Origin: Siderastrea radians
Lineage: Eukaryota > Cnidaria > Anthozoa > Scleractinia > Rhizangiidae
Length of the DNA: 64,000 nucleotides
Assembly: GCA_964017195.1 (NCBI GenBank)
Contig: OZ024888.1
Coordinates: 13,339,701-13,403,700, forward strand
Direction: 5' to 3'
Part shown: piece by piece, positions 10,938-21,790 of the stretch
How positions within the stretch are numbered: position 1 is the first letter of the stretch
Layout: each line of letters begins with the position of its first letter
Translations under genes and position numbers: made by a program
Notes under the pieces: model-generated
Told to the model about the DNA's origin: nothing
The model's input: the letters and a program-made list of their open reading frames with translations, nothing else
The model's database searches: none

Positions 10938-11979
10938 GAGCGAGCTATTGCTTCAAAAATCACAATTAGTTTGAAGGAATTTTTTTGCATATTATGCTTA
11001 ATACTGCTTTCCCGAATTTGCGTTGTGTCACTTATAAATTGTCTCGCTAGTTTCCTTGGCAAACTCCTTTTTAATTTGAAACTATAACTTGGAATATTAC
11101 CCAGCTGATGAAATTAGAAGTCTGTCATGCGAAGGACAACGTGAGGCAAATTTATTTTATACAATAACGACAAATTTTAATTAAAAAAAACGGCTAATTA
11201 TTAAAAACCACAAAATATACTTCACAAAATTAACTTTAACTCAACGGCGAATCTCAGAGCTTTTCACTAAATAAAATAGTTTTCAGACTTCAGGTTTTCA
11301 TAAAATTACTTTTTATGCTATTCTGAGCAACATTTCTAAGTTTACAAACTGTAAGAGGAATTTGAATAGAAATCTACAGAAATAAACTTGCTGCCGACGG
11401 ACGCGAACAACTTGCGGAAAAACCTCATTCCTGTCATTTCCACAAAATTACTCTGATATCTGCGTTTTCGCAGTAACTAACCTCGCTAGTTCCTAGCGGT
11501 GCAGCTTTCTTTTTTTTTTCGCTAGTACAAGCTTAATTTCCTGATTTCACGAGCAATCTGCAGAGGAAACTACGCAAACAAATTTGCGAAGTGAAAAGTT
11601 GTTTGCTGCGGTTGCAAATTGCTCCGAGCATGTTGTCAATCAAAATACCAATGTTGCGGCGGAAGTTTGCAATGTTGCCGGGAAAAGAACATCCGGTTTG
11701 ACTGTAGGATGGTTTTGACTTTTGAGACTGTGGATGAAATTGATCGTTCAGACGAATGCTATCAAGTAGTACTTTCCTGCGGTCTTGTTTATCGCACTGT
11801 GGATGAAATCCTAAACATCTAATATTCAAGAGCCGCCCTTAAAATGACAGATATTGCAGTAATTTCACGTGATACCGTTTATTATGTAGTACAACGTGGT
11901 TCTAACTTTTGAGTCTGTGGATTAAATTTCCGTTTGTCCATTCAGGTATGGCATTCAGGTATGGCTATTGAGCCATGCT
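10938..11979. other. Spacer between the two transposons
   Basis: It is AT-rich with no credible reading frame. The phrase CTTTTGAGACTGTGGATGAAAT near 11719 recurs in decayed form near 11908. Confidence 0.5.
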
Positions 11980-11983
11980 TTAA

Positions 11984-12231
11984 GGTGTTTCGATACAGTT
12001 TTTTGGGACCATACCTAACTTTTAAAATCGGCTCTTAGACAGTCACACCTTGTCGGATCAACGTGAAATTTGCAAAACTTGTTTGTTTTGGATTGAACTT
12101 TAGCGTGGTTAATACTTTGTGAAAATCGATATTTCCATGACAACGATAAACAAAAATCCTCAAGAATAGCAAAATTGAAATTTTGCGCGATCCAGATTTC
12201 ACTTTGAAAAGCAAATACCAACACCTTAAAC
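11984..12231 (+). repeat. Left terminal inverted repeat of the Kolobok-like element
   Basis: It matches the reverse complement of 18988-19236 over its whole length, with scattered substitutions and small indels. Shared blocks include GGTGTTTCGATACAGTTTTT, TAAAATCGGCTCTTAGACAG, GATCAACGTGAAATTT, GATCCAGATTTCACTTTGAA and GCAAATACCAACA. The divergence shows the copy is not brand new. Confidence 0.9.
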
Positions 12232-12243
12232 GATGAGCGAGCC

Positions 12244-12250
12244 TATATAA
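12244..12250 (+). promoter_or_regulatory. TATA box of the plus-strand gene
   Basis: TATATAA follows GAGCGAGCC just inside the left inverted repeat and lies about 50 bp before the ATG at 12300. The same GAGCGAGCC precedes a TATAAATA box at the other end of the element, so the promoter module is shared by both ends. Confidence 0.6.
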
Positions 12251-12299
12251 GGAGGCTGAACTGTTCAGCCTGCCAATCACAAATCCCAAAGGACGACCA

Positions 12300-13877
12300 A
12301 TGCTCCCATTTGATTGGTTAATACTGTCAGATCTAATTTTAGCGCGTATTGATTTTCTCGCTCTCCCGCAAAAATTCTGGCGATCGAAGATCGAGTGTGT
12401 TCGCTTGGAAGAAATATCGGCTTTAAAACAACAGGAGCGATCGATGGTTTCAGGCGAAGAATTAAGAAAGGTATATTCTTGTCGATTTTGACTTTATATT
12501 TTTGTTCTTTCTTTTACTCGTGGGCGTATGTTGTTGAACAAATGTTTACTCAAACTGAAATTATTTGTCGTGTCTAGGTAGTACTGTTGCTGCCTGAACA
12601 AGAAATTGAGTCTCTTCGCTCCTTTGTGGATTACAGCGGTGGGGAGATACTCACCATTGGAAAAACTCGAAAGAGACCGAAACTTATTGCCGAAGGCGAA
12701 GATAATAATGTACAACACGACGATGAAGCTGGTAAATAATTTCTAAACATAGCTCAACTTGTATTAATAGTCGCGGTCGACATTCGCACAGTCATTACAG
12801 AGGTTGAATGTAATTGAAGCCGGTACCAAAACAAAATATGTCTATGGTAATAATTTGTATTAGAATAAGTAGAAAGTACAACGACTTTGCAATTTATCAT
12901 GGAAGTATTTAGGTATTGAAAGAAATATTTTATTTAGTTTCGAAGTTCAGTTGCTTCAATTACATTCAGCACAACTTGAATGCGAGATAAATTTATATTT
13001 GTAATTTGAAGCTCGTTGTTCGTTTGAAAAGATGTAAATAATGAAGTAAAGCATATTTTTAAAGTGGAATCGTAAAAAAGTAGTCTTAGGTCCAATAAAT
13101 AAGGTCAAGTTTATTTCACGAATGTTTTATATTTTCAACATGCATTGGATTAGGTAAGCTTATATAATTCTGTGATGTGTTTGATGAGTTTTATACGATA
13201 AGGATAGGTATAAAAATAGCCTGCGCATATAGGAATTACTCCTGTCAGACCTATTACAAAATTTAATGCGTTATATCAAAGGCACATATTTCTGTTGTTG
13301 TAGTTTATGGGCTTACTGTTTCTGCCCACAAATATGTTAATTAATTATTATCAAAATAATTTAGTTCAAATTTTAATCAGATATTTACAAAAGTCATATT
13401 CAGATAAGCTTATAATTTTTTGAGGAGCTCAATAAATCATATTCTACTTGAAGTCCTCCTTTTCTCGTTTGGTTTGTGAGAAAAACAACTAATAGTACTG
13501 GGTCTCCCTCAGCAAGGGAGAGTTCACATTACACTTACAGCTTGGGAACACTAAGAGGACCGGAAGGAGTCTGTTGTAGTTTTTGTCTGCAGCTGCCCTG
13601 CATAACAAGTCAAGACAAGGCTGCTTTTCTTTCTGCCCATGGACTTCCTCGTCCTCAGAATATTTCAAAAAGGTACAAGGATTATAAAGAGTTCTATCGA
13701 ATGCTTAAAAGGGCTGGGTTGTGGGAAAATCCCCTCTATCTGAATAAAAAGCATGAACTGGGAATTTTCATTGAAGATGTACGGGAGGTTCTTCCCAACT
13801 GTGTTGTGTCCGATGTCCGAAAGAGGTGGCCCAATCCACCACATATTCCGTATAAAGGACATGTGCCATCATCATAA
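12300..13877 (+). CDS. Transposon accessory gene with P2X7 ballast-like C-terminus
   Basis: Exons 12300-12470 (57 codons, ending EELRK) and 12578-12731 join in phase; the second encodes PEQEIESLRSFVDY and a basic KTRKRPK patch. The last coding block, roughly 13481 or 13496 to 13877, contains GVCCSFCLQLPC, KRYKDYKEFYRMLKRAGLW and VREVLPNCVVSDVRKRWPNP. The Cys pairs followed by a basic, Trp-containing VLPNCVV...RKRWPNP segment resemble the cytoplasmic ballast domain of P2X7 and the many cnidarian proteins that carry it. The phase of exon 2 (one base left over) does not match either visible acceptor of the last block. A small exon is therefore missing from my model or the copy is broken. AATAAA overlaps the stop region. 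Role unknown; possibly DNA binding or transposase assistance. Confidence 0.6.
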
Positions 13878-14350
13878 ATAAATTGCTTATCAGCCTGATT
13901 GAGAACCCTCTTAATCACAAAGCTTGACATTAAAAAGTAATATACCACTAGTTAAACATCTAACTACGTGTGATCAGCTTTTAGTCAGTCATATTATGCT
14001 ATGGTAGCTAATAAGTTAGGCAAGAGGACTTCTACAGTAAAATTACTCAAAGGATTTTGGAAATTATCATTGGCCCTTTGTCATTTGAATTTGAACTAAA
14101 ATGAAGTCTCATAGAGGAATATTTATAATTTTGTTTGAAAAAAAAATTCCCGGAATTTTATCTTAAAGTGGAGCTTATGGGAATAAAAACTTGTTTAGGG
14201 AGGGTGCTCAGATTATGGCTGATAGTGCAATTATCTTATTTCAAATGTAAAAAAGGAACACTTGTCTTTGCCATCACATTCCTATGCAATACATAACATC
14301 TTGAAAATTTGAAAGTAATGGCTCTGAAGGGAACTGTAACCCCAAAGACT
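13878..14350. other. Gap between the convergent genes of the Kolobok-like element
   Basis: About 470 bp of AT-rich sequence without coding blocks. It presumably holds both 3' untranslated regions. Confidence 0.5.
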
Positions 14351-17300
14351 TCACCAGTTAAAAGTAAAAAATGTTGCCCAGATGTTGTCCTTAAAAAAAT
14401 ATGTTTTGGGCTTCAGTACTCTGAAGGGTGCCACCCTGTCTGGTCTCTTGATGCTTTGGTACTGTTTTGTTGTGTAGACATCTCTGTCAACATTCTCATT
14501 CTGTAAATTAAAGAAAAATACAAAGTGCCAGTATTTCATGTACCATTTAGACCAGACCACATGATTGTCTCCTGGAAATAACATTGGTACAGTTTATAGC
14601 TTTGCAAACATTTGTTTCACCTTTCAGCCCAGTCAAAATGTCTTTGAGCAGAGGCAGGATGGCAGGAGTAGTAGGAAGTAGATAGATATAGAGGCCAGGA
14701 GCTTGTTTTAGAGTACAATGTGTTCAAGGTGTTCCTAGGTCCATTAACCCTGCCACTCATCATGCAAGAGTCTTCATATTTGTTCTAATTAGTTCTGTGT
14801 AAAGTGGGTGGCAGACACCTTGTTGCAGGTAGCAAATTCACAGGCTGCTGGCACATTTTGACTGGGCTGCACTTTATAGATAATGGTTCTTTCACTCCTT
14901 AGCATAAGATTCAGTAAGTGGTATTGCATGTAGCTAACTAAACAGGGTTGTGTATGTTAGGGTAAGAGAAATTGTACAAGTAGAATGTGACTTACCCAGT
15001 CAAGACATGCTAAGTACACTCGCATGTTATACACTTTGTCACCAAAGTGTATCCTTTTGGGGACATAAATTAGTAGGCAGTTATGGAAACTCTCGATGTA
15101 GTATGTGTCCCTGCACTGAAACAAGATTAAAGACAGTCAGTACTTACAAAAAAAGGCTTGGAAGGGTACACTGTGTTCCTTTATTAAACTCTAGATATTA
15201 GTACAAACCCATCACTACAATAAATACTCTTTCTTATTTTTGTATAGGCATGCAATTACCTATCCCCTTTGTGACAGGTGTCACATAACGCCTTCATTTC
15301 TTGTGAATCATCATCATCGGCCATTTTTTTGCGCCATTGCACGCATAAATGCCTCAGACATTACTGACTATTAAATACCTTAGCAAAATCCTCTGCATAT
15401 TTGTACACTGAGGTACCCTTTATGGCCTTCAACAGTGCCTCTGCGGCTTCTGGGTTCTTGATAATTCTCTTTGTGGGCACATAGTCTCCCTGTGTCTTGC
15501 AGCGTGACTCTTGGTGGCAGTGTCTGTGATTTCCCTTGGGGGAGTTATGTGTGTGTTTTTTTTAAGTGCATTTTCAGCTAATGTTTTGTTATGGCTATAT
15601 ACAAAGTTAGCCATATGGTTATGTAGGCTGATTAAATTGTACAAATTTAGAAATAGTCAACCTCAGAAAGGGTGTTTTTGCTTAATTCAGTTTAATACCT
15701 ACAATTAATGAGAAAGCGGGTCTTTTTTTCAAAACAGCACAACTTTTTCTGTGTGATATATTAGGGATTATTTTATGGTGCAATTTGGTTGTTGTCTGAA
15801 TACTTAATACATTCTCATTATCACCAGTAGTATAAAAATCAGGCTTTTTACTTATGAATATGCAAAATAAGGAATACAGAGTCAGTTATACCTTATAATG
15901 TTCCACAATGTTTGTCAGACTCGTCCTGAGTTTGTTTGGATCCCCTTCGCAGTTTTTCATGGAGTAGTAGAAGTGGGTTTTAATACTTTTCACTGAAATG
16001 TGATAGTTGAATGTTAGAAGTCTTCATTAAAGATGATCATGTTACATTGATTTTGTAGTTGTTTACCTTTGTCTGACAAATCAGTGAACCACACCTTTCC
16101 CTCAGTCTTCAAAGTGCCCTTTGCTATTTTTGTGATTGCTTTCTTCACACCTTTACCACCTAGGAAATTAATTTTGAAAGTAAACATTGTTTCTGTTTCC
16201 AAGAGATGCCATTTACTAGCAAGGAGGTTTCTTACCATGCCATGTATCAAAGGAATTTGAAATGCCACGGCTTCTTAGTTCATTCTTTATACCAACAACT
16301 GTGTCGTGGCTGACTTCTGTAATGTTTAGACCTAGGGTATTTGAATTTTAAAAAGGAGTAAGGGACCCAGTCATTATTTAGAGGGTGGGGAGGGCTCATG
16401 CAAATAGGGGGACAGTCAATGATTTTTGTGCAAGGAAAAAAGGGGAGCACACACAAATTTATGCACACATATTAGGGAGGTTTAATGGCGTGAGTGGGTA
16501 AGATGGGGGAGGATCAGTGAAAAATGTGCTGCATAAAAGGGGAGGGTCAGAGGAATTTGAACATAGCATCTTTCCATTGGCACCCCTCCCCTCTCAAAAT
16601 AAAGACCGGTCCCTAACATATTATACCACAATTAGACATTGGTGTTTAATAACACATTTACAGACCATAAAGAGATGGTATACTGTACTCACCCTCCTCT
16701 CCTTTCAACCTGTCAATCAACTCAAGGGTCATGGGTTTCTCCCTGGATCCTGCACTTCTTATCTCCTCTCTAGAACAGTTTGCCACTCCTAAAACCTTGT
16801 GGCTTCTGTTATGAACATACATATGTTACAGTTTGCAGTCTGTAGTACAGTATTTTGAAACAAATAATGAAATAATACTTACCCCATACTGATAGCAGTG
16901 ACTGTGGTATGATAAGCTGTCCTTGCAGAGTCATGGCGACCATCAACCATAACACCCTAAATTGACAAGGACTTTGGTTGTTTTACATTCAGGAAAAACT
17001 GTTATCATTGCAGATTAAAAATTCAATAAAAAATGTCTCTTCTTACCGTTCCCTCATCGTCATATGCAACATCTTGTTTCACATCCTCAATTTCCTCAGC
17101 AAAACTGTATTCAACCATCATTTCAACAGCCTCACGGTATCTGGATCCCTCATAAACTATGTATGAAAAATATTGAAGCCTAAATTAACCCATATCAGTT
17201 TTATAATTAGTCATAAATGTAAAAATTAAAAATAGTTTTTTTGGCAAATTATTTTTTTTTTTTAAAAACGTAATTGTTATTTACCGTCTGCTATATAGTG

Positions 17301-18178
17301 CTCATTCAGATAGCCCAGTTTTGCTCCTTGACATAAACTTTCGTACTGTGATGGAAGAAGCCCAGCTGAGGTGAATCCGTGAACCATTCTGTATAATAAC
17401 AACAATAAATAACAAGCCATTATGTGGAGTTTATTCGACTATATAACATAGAGTGTGATATTTTATTGATGGAACTAAAATCTGGTAAAAAAGTTCGCTC
17501 TTACCTGAGATTAACATAGTATTTCCCAGAAATAATTGAGGAGGAAAACCACTCTAAAGTATGCTTTTCTCCGGCCATACATTCCACCACTACTTTACAG
17601 CAATGATTATTTTTCGTGACTCTGTCCACTTTGAAGGTGGAAAAGTCAAACCTTTCTCCACACTGACAGATTAAACTATGCTCCTCGGTTAGATACAGAA
17701 ATAGACGCTCAATTGCAGACCCACAAACTAGGTAAATGTCATCATTCTCTCTGCATTGGCTATGTAACTGCGTTTTTGTGCGAAGCATTTCCGATGGCAA
17801 CTCTGGCAGCTCAACTTCCATTTTTTCTTCCGGTGGCAACGGAACGGCTTTAGAAGGATGCAGCTGGTCTACAAATTCATCTGAGGTGTTTTTCTCCAAT
17901 GGAATGTGATTGTTCTTTAACCAGTTATCGAGAAGAGCTTCCATAAGGTGAGCATTGGCTGCTCTTGTGTTTTTGGTGCTCAAGTGTAGCTGGTCTTTTA
18001 CGAAAGCAATTTTTGTTTTTATGGCATTTAGCCAGTCACCTTTTTGCTTTTTTACTTCCAAATTTAATTGGAATCTGACTTTACTATTTTTAAGGTTTTC
18101 CTTGTTGTCTTCGTAGTACTTCTTATTGCGAATTTTCTTGTTCTGAACAGAACAGTTTGAAGAGGAAGCGCTGAGCAT
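14351..18178 (-). CDS. Kolobok-like DDE transposase, 11 exons, intact frame
   Basis: Exons on the minus strand: 18178-17505, 17388-17285, 17156-17047, 16956-16883, 16805-16693, 16331-16236, 16159-16067, 15992-15892, 15534-15379, 15115-14996 and 14500-14351. All introns are GT-AG, all phases agree, and the total is 1791 bases, or 596 residues plus a stop. The N-terminus is basic (NKKIRNKKYY). A Cys/His cluster (ICQCG at 170-174, NHCCK at 191-195, C200) looks like a zinc ribbon. Candidate catalytic residues are D301 in VMVDGRHDS, D387 and H390 in SFDTWHG (the D(2)H motif) and E515 in YYIESFHN, with LIYVPKRIHFG after it. No THAP domain is visible. The ATG at 18178 is the first in frame; upstream codons lack an ATG. 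The protein would cut and paste the element at TTAA. Confidence 0.85.
16362..16613. mobile_element. Harbinger-like MITE in transposase intron 5
   Basis: TAA|GGGACCCAGTCATTATTTAG and AAAATAAAGACCGGTCCC|TAA form inverted ends with a 3 bp TAA duplication (16359-16361, 16614-16616). The ends resemble those of the 9118-10657 element (GGGAnGGACCATTATTT). At 252 bp it has no coding capacity. It lies wholly inside the intron between 16693 and 16331 and need not harm splicing. Confidence 0.75.
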
Positions 18179-18640
18179 GGTTTCATTTTGCACGCAAGTC
18201 GCAACACAAACAAACGTAGTCACAACACAAATTTGAATATCGCGCCAAAATACGATTATCCGAGGCGGCTACGAGACTCGTTTTGGTTCTGTCAACTCTC
18301 GGCATGCTCAAATAAGTGAAAACAGATGGTTCATGGATCGCAGGCTTGGGTTTTGGTGTTTCAGTTAGCGGCAACATTTGAATGTTCGCAAAATGGAGTG
18401 TTGTCGAAACGAGCGAAGCGAATTCATCGTTTCCGTTCAGAATTTACAAAAGGTGAATATGTATGTTTTGCACTGTATATTAATTATTTACCATCTTTCA
18501 TTCTACATAAGTGAAAACGTTGTTTTATAAAACAACGCTATTTCTCCTGGTGCCCGCTTCTGTTGTGCGACGGTTACTTTGGCCGCCATCGGCCGCCATT
18601 GCTGAAGAAAAAGAAGCCAATTAAGTGCTAGAGGGGGGGC

Positions 18641-18648
18641 TATTTATA
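18641..18648 (-). promoter_or_regulatory. TATA box of the transposase gene
   Basis: Read on the minus strand, GAGCGAGCC precedes TATAAATA. It lies about 470 bp upstream of the transposase ATG and mirrors the arrangement at the left end. A 5' non-coding exon between here and 18178 is likely but was not resolved. Confidence 0.5.
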
Positions 18649-18987
18649 GGCTCGCTCCGTGTTTAAACTGTGATGTATGGCAAAAGCAAAAGCGCTCAAA
18701 TACAAAAATTACCACAAAATTCTTACGCGAATAATCTTAGAAAAAAAACTCGTTCTCGAGATCGCGAACACCAGTTTCAACAAAACTTTCTAGGCGTAAA
18801 ATAGTAAGTAAAAGACACATTTTAACAGTATTTTCTAGCCATTCCATCAAAGCATTGATTATTTTTCAGTGCATTTACTATAAGATTACTATGCAAAATC
18901 TAAGGTTCAAGATGTTTTTGTGATTTACTTCAAAACAAACATACAGAATTTTTTTGTTCTTGGACATTTTGTTTGCCATACACCACA

Positions 18988-19236
18988 GTTTAAGATGTTG
19001 GTATTTGCTTTTCAAAGTGAAATCTGGATCGCACAAAATTTCAATTTTACTGTTTCCTAGGCTTTTTTGTTTTTCGTTGTCATGGAGACATCAATTTTCA
19101 CAAAATGCAAACCACGATAAATATCAATCCAAAACCAACAAGTATTGAAAATTTCACGTTGATCTGACCAGAGAAGACTGTCTAAGAGCCGATTTTAAAA
19201 GTTAGATGTGGTCCCAAAAAACTGTATCGAAACACC
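18988..19236 (-). repeat. Right terminal inverted repeat of the Kolobok-like element
   Basis: Reverse complement of 11984-12231. It ends CTGTATCGAAACACC and is followed directly by TTAA. Confidence 0.9.
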
Positions 19237-19240
19237 TTAA

Positions 19241-19640
19241 ATTCTTTTGACGCACTTTCAGCTCACCTTGTCGTTGAGTGTTCAGTGCCCAAATTTGGTC
19301 GTAACAAGTAAATAAGCTGGTAATCTAGCTCCGTTAAGCCAATCAAAATGCTTGAAATCCAATACGCCTAGTCCAGTTTTTAATAATATCTCGTAGTTGC
19401 TATCGTAACCACGAGATAAAAACTAAAGCTTGCTAGTTTTTTTTTAAGTTCTCTTTCTATCTGATTAAGAAAGAAAAACTGTACAAGAAACTAAAAGTTG
19501 AGGGTTCCTCCAACAGCTTTCGGAAATATAATAAGATAAATCTAGTAGTCAGTGAATATCACAAATCACCTGAAATAAATCTTTATCGAGGAATATACAT
19601 TATTCGAAAATGTAGTCACTGAGGCGAAATTAATTTTAAA
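19241..19640. other. Gene-free spacer
   Basis: No coding or repeat structure recognised between the Kolobok-like element and the tandem array. Confidence 0.5.
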
Positions 19641-21790
19641 TTTTCTTGTACCTTAATTGCCTTTTAATTAATGACATTAGACATCACGCAAACGTTGTTT
19701 TCACAGCTGGTTCGGAAAATTATTGTGGTCGTTCCAAATGAGCAGTCCTCGGTTCGACAAGTGACGAGTTCGATGTTTGGACCAGGTCTTTGCAGAATTC
19801 AACGATCATATTTGGGAACACATAATTCGCCAAAAATTATGAATGTTATTGCTTCATTTACTGCTCACGGATAATCCTTCTATAGAATAAACTTACCCAT
19901 TAAGGAACAACCTGAAAACTCATCTTTACTTCCGTGTTAGGGATATTTATATACCTCCATTAGGAACCTTTTGCCCATTAATTAAAAGAGGTGTAGTTTG
20001 CAAACAACTAAAAATAAATTAACTTTAGGAAAGTTCAAATTTCTGTTTGAGGAGAGTGTGAAAGGCTTTTAAGTTTACAAGTTTGTATATCAGATTTTCA
20101 GGATCGTTATAAATAGCTTCGACAGCTTTTCTTTAGTGATCAATCTAAAATATAACATATTAAGTGAACAAATTAATTGTCATTGTGACATTTCCTTGTG
20201 TCAGGTCTCTGTTAAACCCCTGGCTGAAGAATACCAAGAAGATCTTTTTTGAGCAACTACCCTCGGTAGACCTTGCTGAGTATTTCATGGCGAAATTAAA
20301 CGTAATGAGAATTTTGCACCTACACAACATATTTAAGGTACTTTATTGAATGTTGTTGTCATCAAATCTCTGATGAGGACAAAAATTAACCTAACAAAAA
20401 AATTGAAGAAGGGCTACCGTTCTAACTTTCATAAATAGAGATTTTAGATTTGAATTCCTATAGGTAGCTTCTAAGCTAGTGTCTGAGGGCATCAATTTCG
20501 GGTTGTACCATGTACGTTACAAAACAAAAAGCAACACTTACAAGCAACATTTAAGAGCTTTTATTTTTTATATTCAAAGACTTAAAAGATAGAAAAATCT
20601 TGTACAGCAAAGTTCTTATCGTTATAGTTTTTGTTTGAATGGTACTACATCAACATTTGGCTAACAGACTTGGAACTTAGACGAAACTTAGATACGGTTT
20701 TAGACTTACTCTGTCTTCAATTTTCTTTATTTCAACTAAGCTGATGGCAATGCTTTGACTTCAAATTAATCATTCTTTATTAAAATGAGCTACTGTACTT
20801 GCGCGTCGGTGATGTGTGTCTGTTACGCAATTGCACGATAACGTCTCATTTAACAACACGGTTTTTGGGACGATGGCGTTGAAAAACGTTAAATCTCATT
20901 TTGCATGTCACTGTTAATGTAGAAGTGCTTTCTGTTAGTTTCAGTCAGGAATTCGAAGACCACGTTTTTGAGACACTCACGTTCATAAGTAACTTATACT
21001 AAAATTGTATTGAAACTGAGATAGTATTGACCGAAGATTAGAAATTTAAACATCATTTCTCATCCAAAATACTCAGAATAAGGTTAAGCAGCGAGCTTCA
21101 CAAGAGACAAACTAAATTGAACGAAATCAGTTCGTGATAAGTTGGACGTTTGACTCAGTTATGTTCGTCTCTTGTGAAGTTCGACGTTTGCCCGGGTCTA
21201 AAATTCCATGTCCCTTCTTTGCAAAAATATATCCTTTCAAGTTTTATTCTGTTCTGGGCCAGTTTGAAAATATTTTTGAAAAATCTCTTCTGATACAATA
21301 AAATACAAGTTTCCCTTTAATTTGTTGTCTCGCTTTCCGTGTTATATTAATCAACGCCGAATCATTATAATATTAATCTATTCTACAACTCGCAATCCAG
21401 CTGCATTAAAGTGAACTATGCTGTTCATTCCACTTTGACATTTTCACTCTATCAGTCTTAAGGATGCACTTTCTTTCTGGTTGTTGTACACTACTTTTAA
21501 TGTCAATTATGTGAAGTAGGGAATCTCAAAGTATAATTTCTACTTAATCGGTTTCCTTTTTCTCATGTTTTGCAGTTTATCCGAATCAACGTCTCAAAAA
21601 TTATACTTTCTCTTTTTTTTTCAGAATATAATTGGACAAGTAGTACTTAAAAAAACAACAAACCATCCGAAGTACAACACTTATAATTAACTAAATTAAT
21701 AAAAAAATATTGTAAATTGTATTTACTGAGTTCAACTTATATGTTTGATGTCAGTGACGAAAGTGGAGTTGGTAGACTCATTTATTTTTT
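19641..21790 (+). repeat. Diverged tandem unit 1 of about 2.2 kb
   Basis: Landmarks shared with the next units, in order: CACAGCTGGTTCGGAAAAT (19694), GGATATTTATAT (19942), TTTCTGTTTGAGG (20039), the core after TCAG at 20205, AAATTGAAGAA (about 20400), GCAACACTTACAAGCAAC (20530) and TGTTGTACACTACTTTTAAT (21482). There is no long frame. The core (20205-20280) is exon-like, but its donor site is degraded. Confidence 0.65.

Larger units (their letters stand above)
11984..19236. mobile_element. Kolobok-like two-gene DNA transposon, structurally complete
   Basis: TTAA|GGTGTTTCGATACAG at the left and CTGTATCGAAACACC|TTAA at the right define a 7253 bp element with TTAA target duplications at 11980-11983 and 19237-19240. 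The inverted repeats are about 248 bp. Inside are a minus-strand 11-exon transposase (14351-18178) and a convergent plus-strand gene (12300-13877), each with a TATA box within about 700 bp of its end. TTAA duplication plus a D...D(2)H...E transposase point to the Kolobok superfamily. The transposase frame is unbroken, so this copy may be recent or even functional. A 252 bp MITE sits in intron 5. Confidence 0.85.

Noticed and set aside
17501..18223. Longer transposase start at 18223
   Set aside because: The first codon there is GTG, not ATG. The first in-frame ATG is at 18178.
18183..18377. Minus-strand 64-codon frame upstream of the Kolobok-like transposase
   Set aside because: It stops just before the transposase ATG and has no family resemblance; more likely 5' leader or intron.
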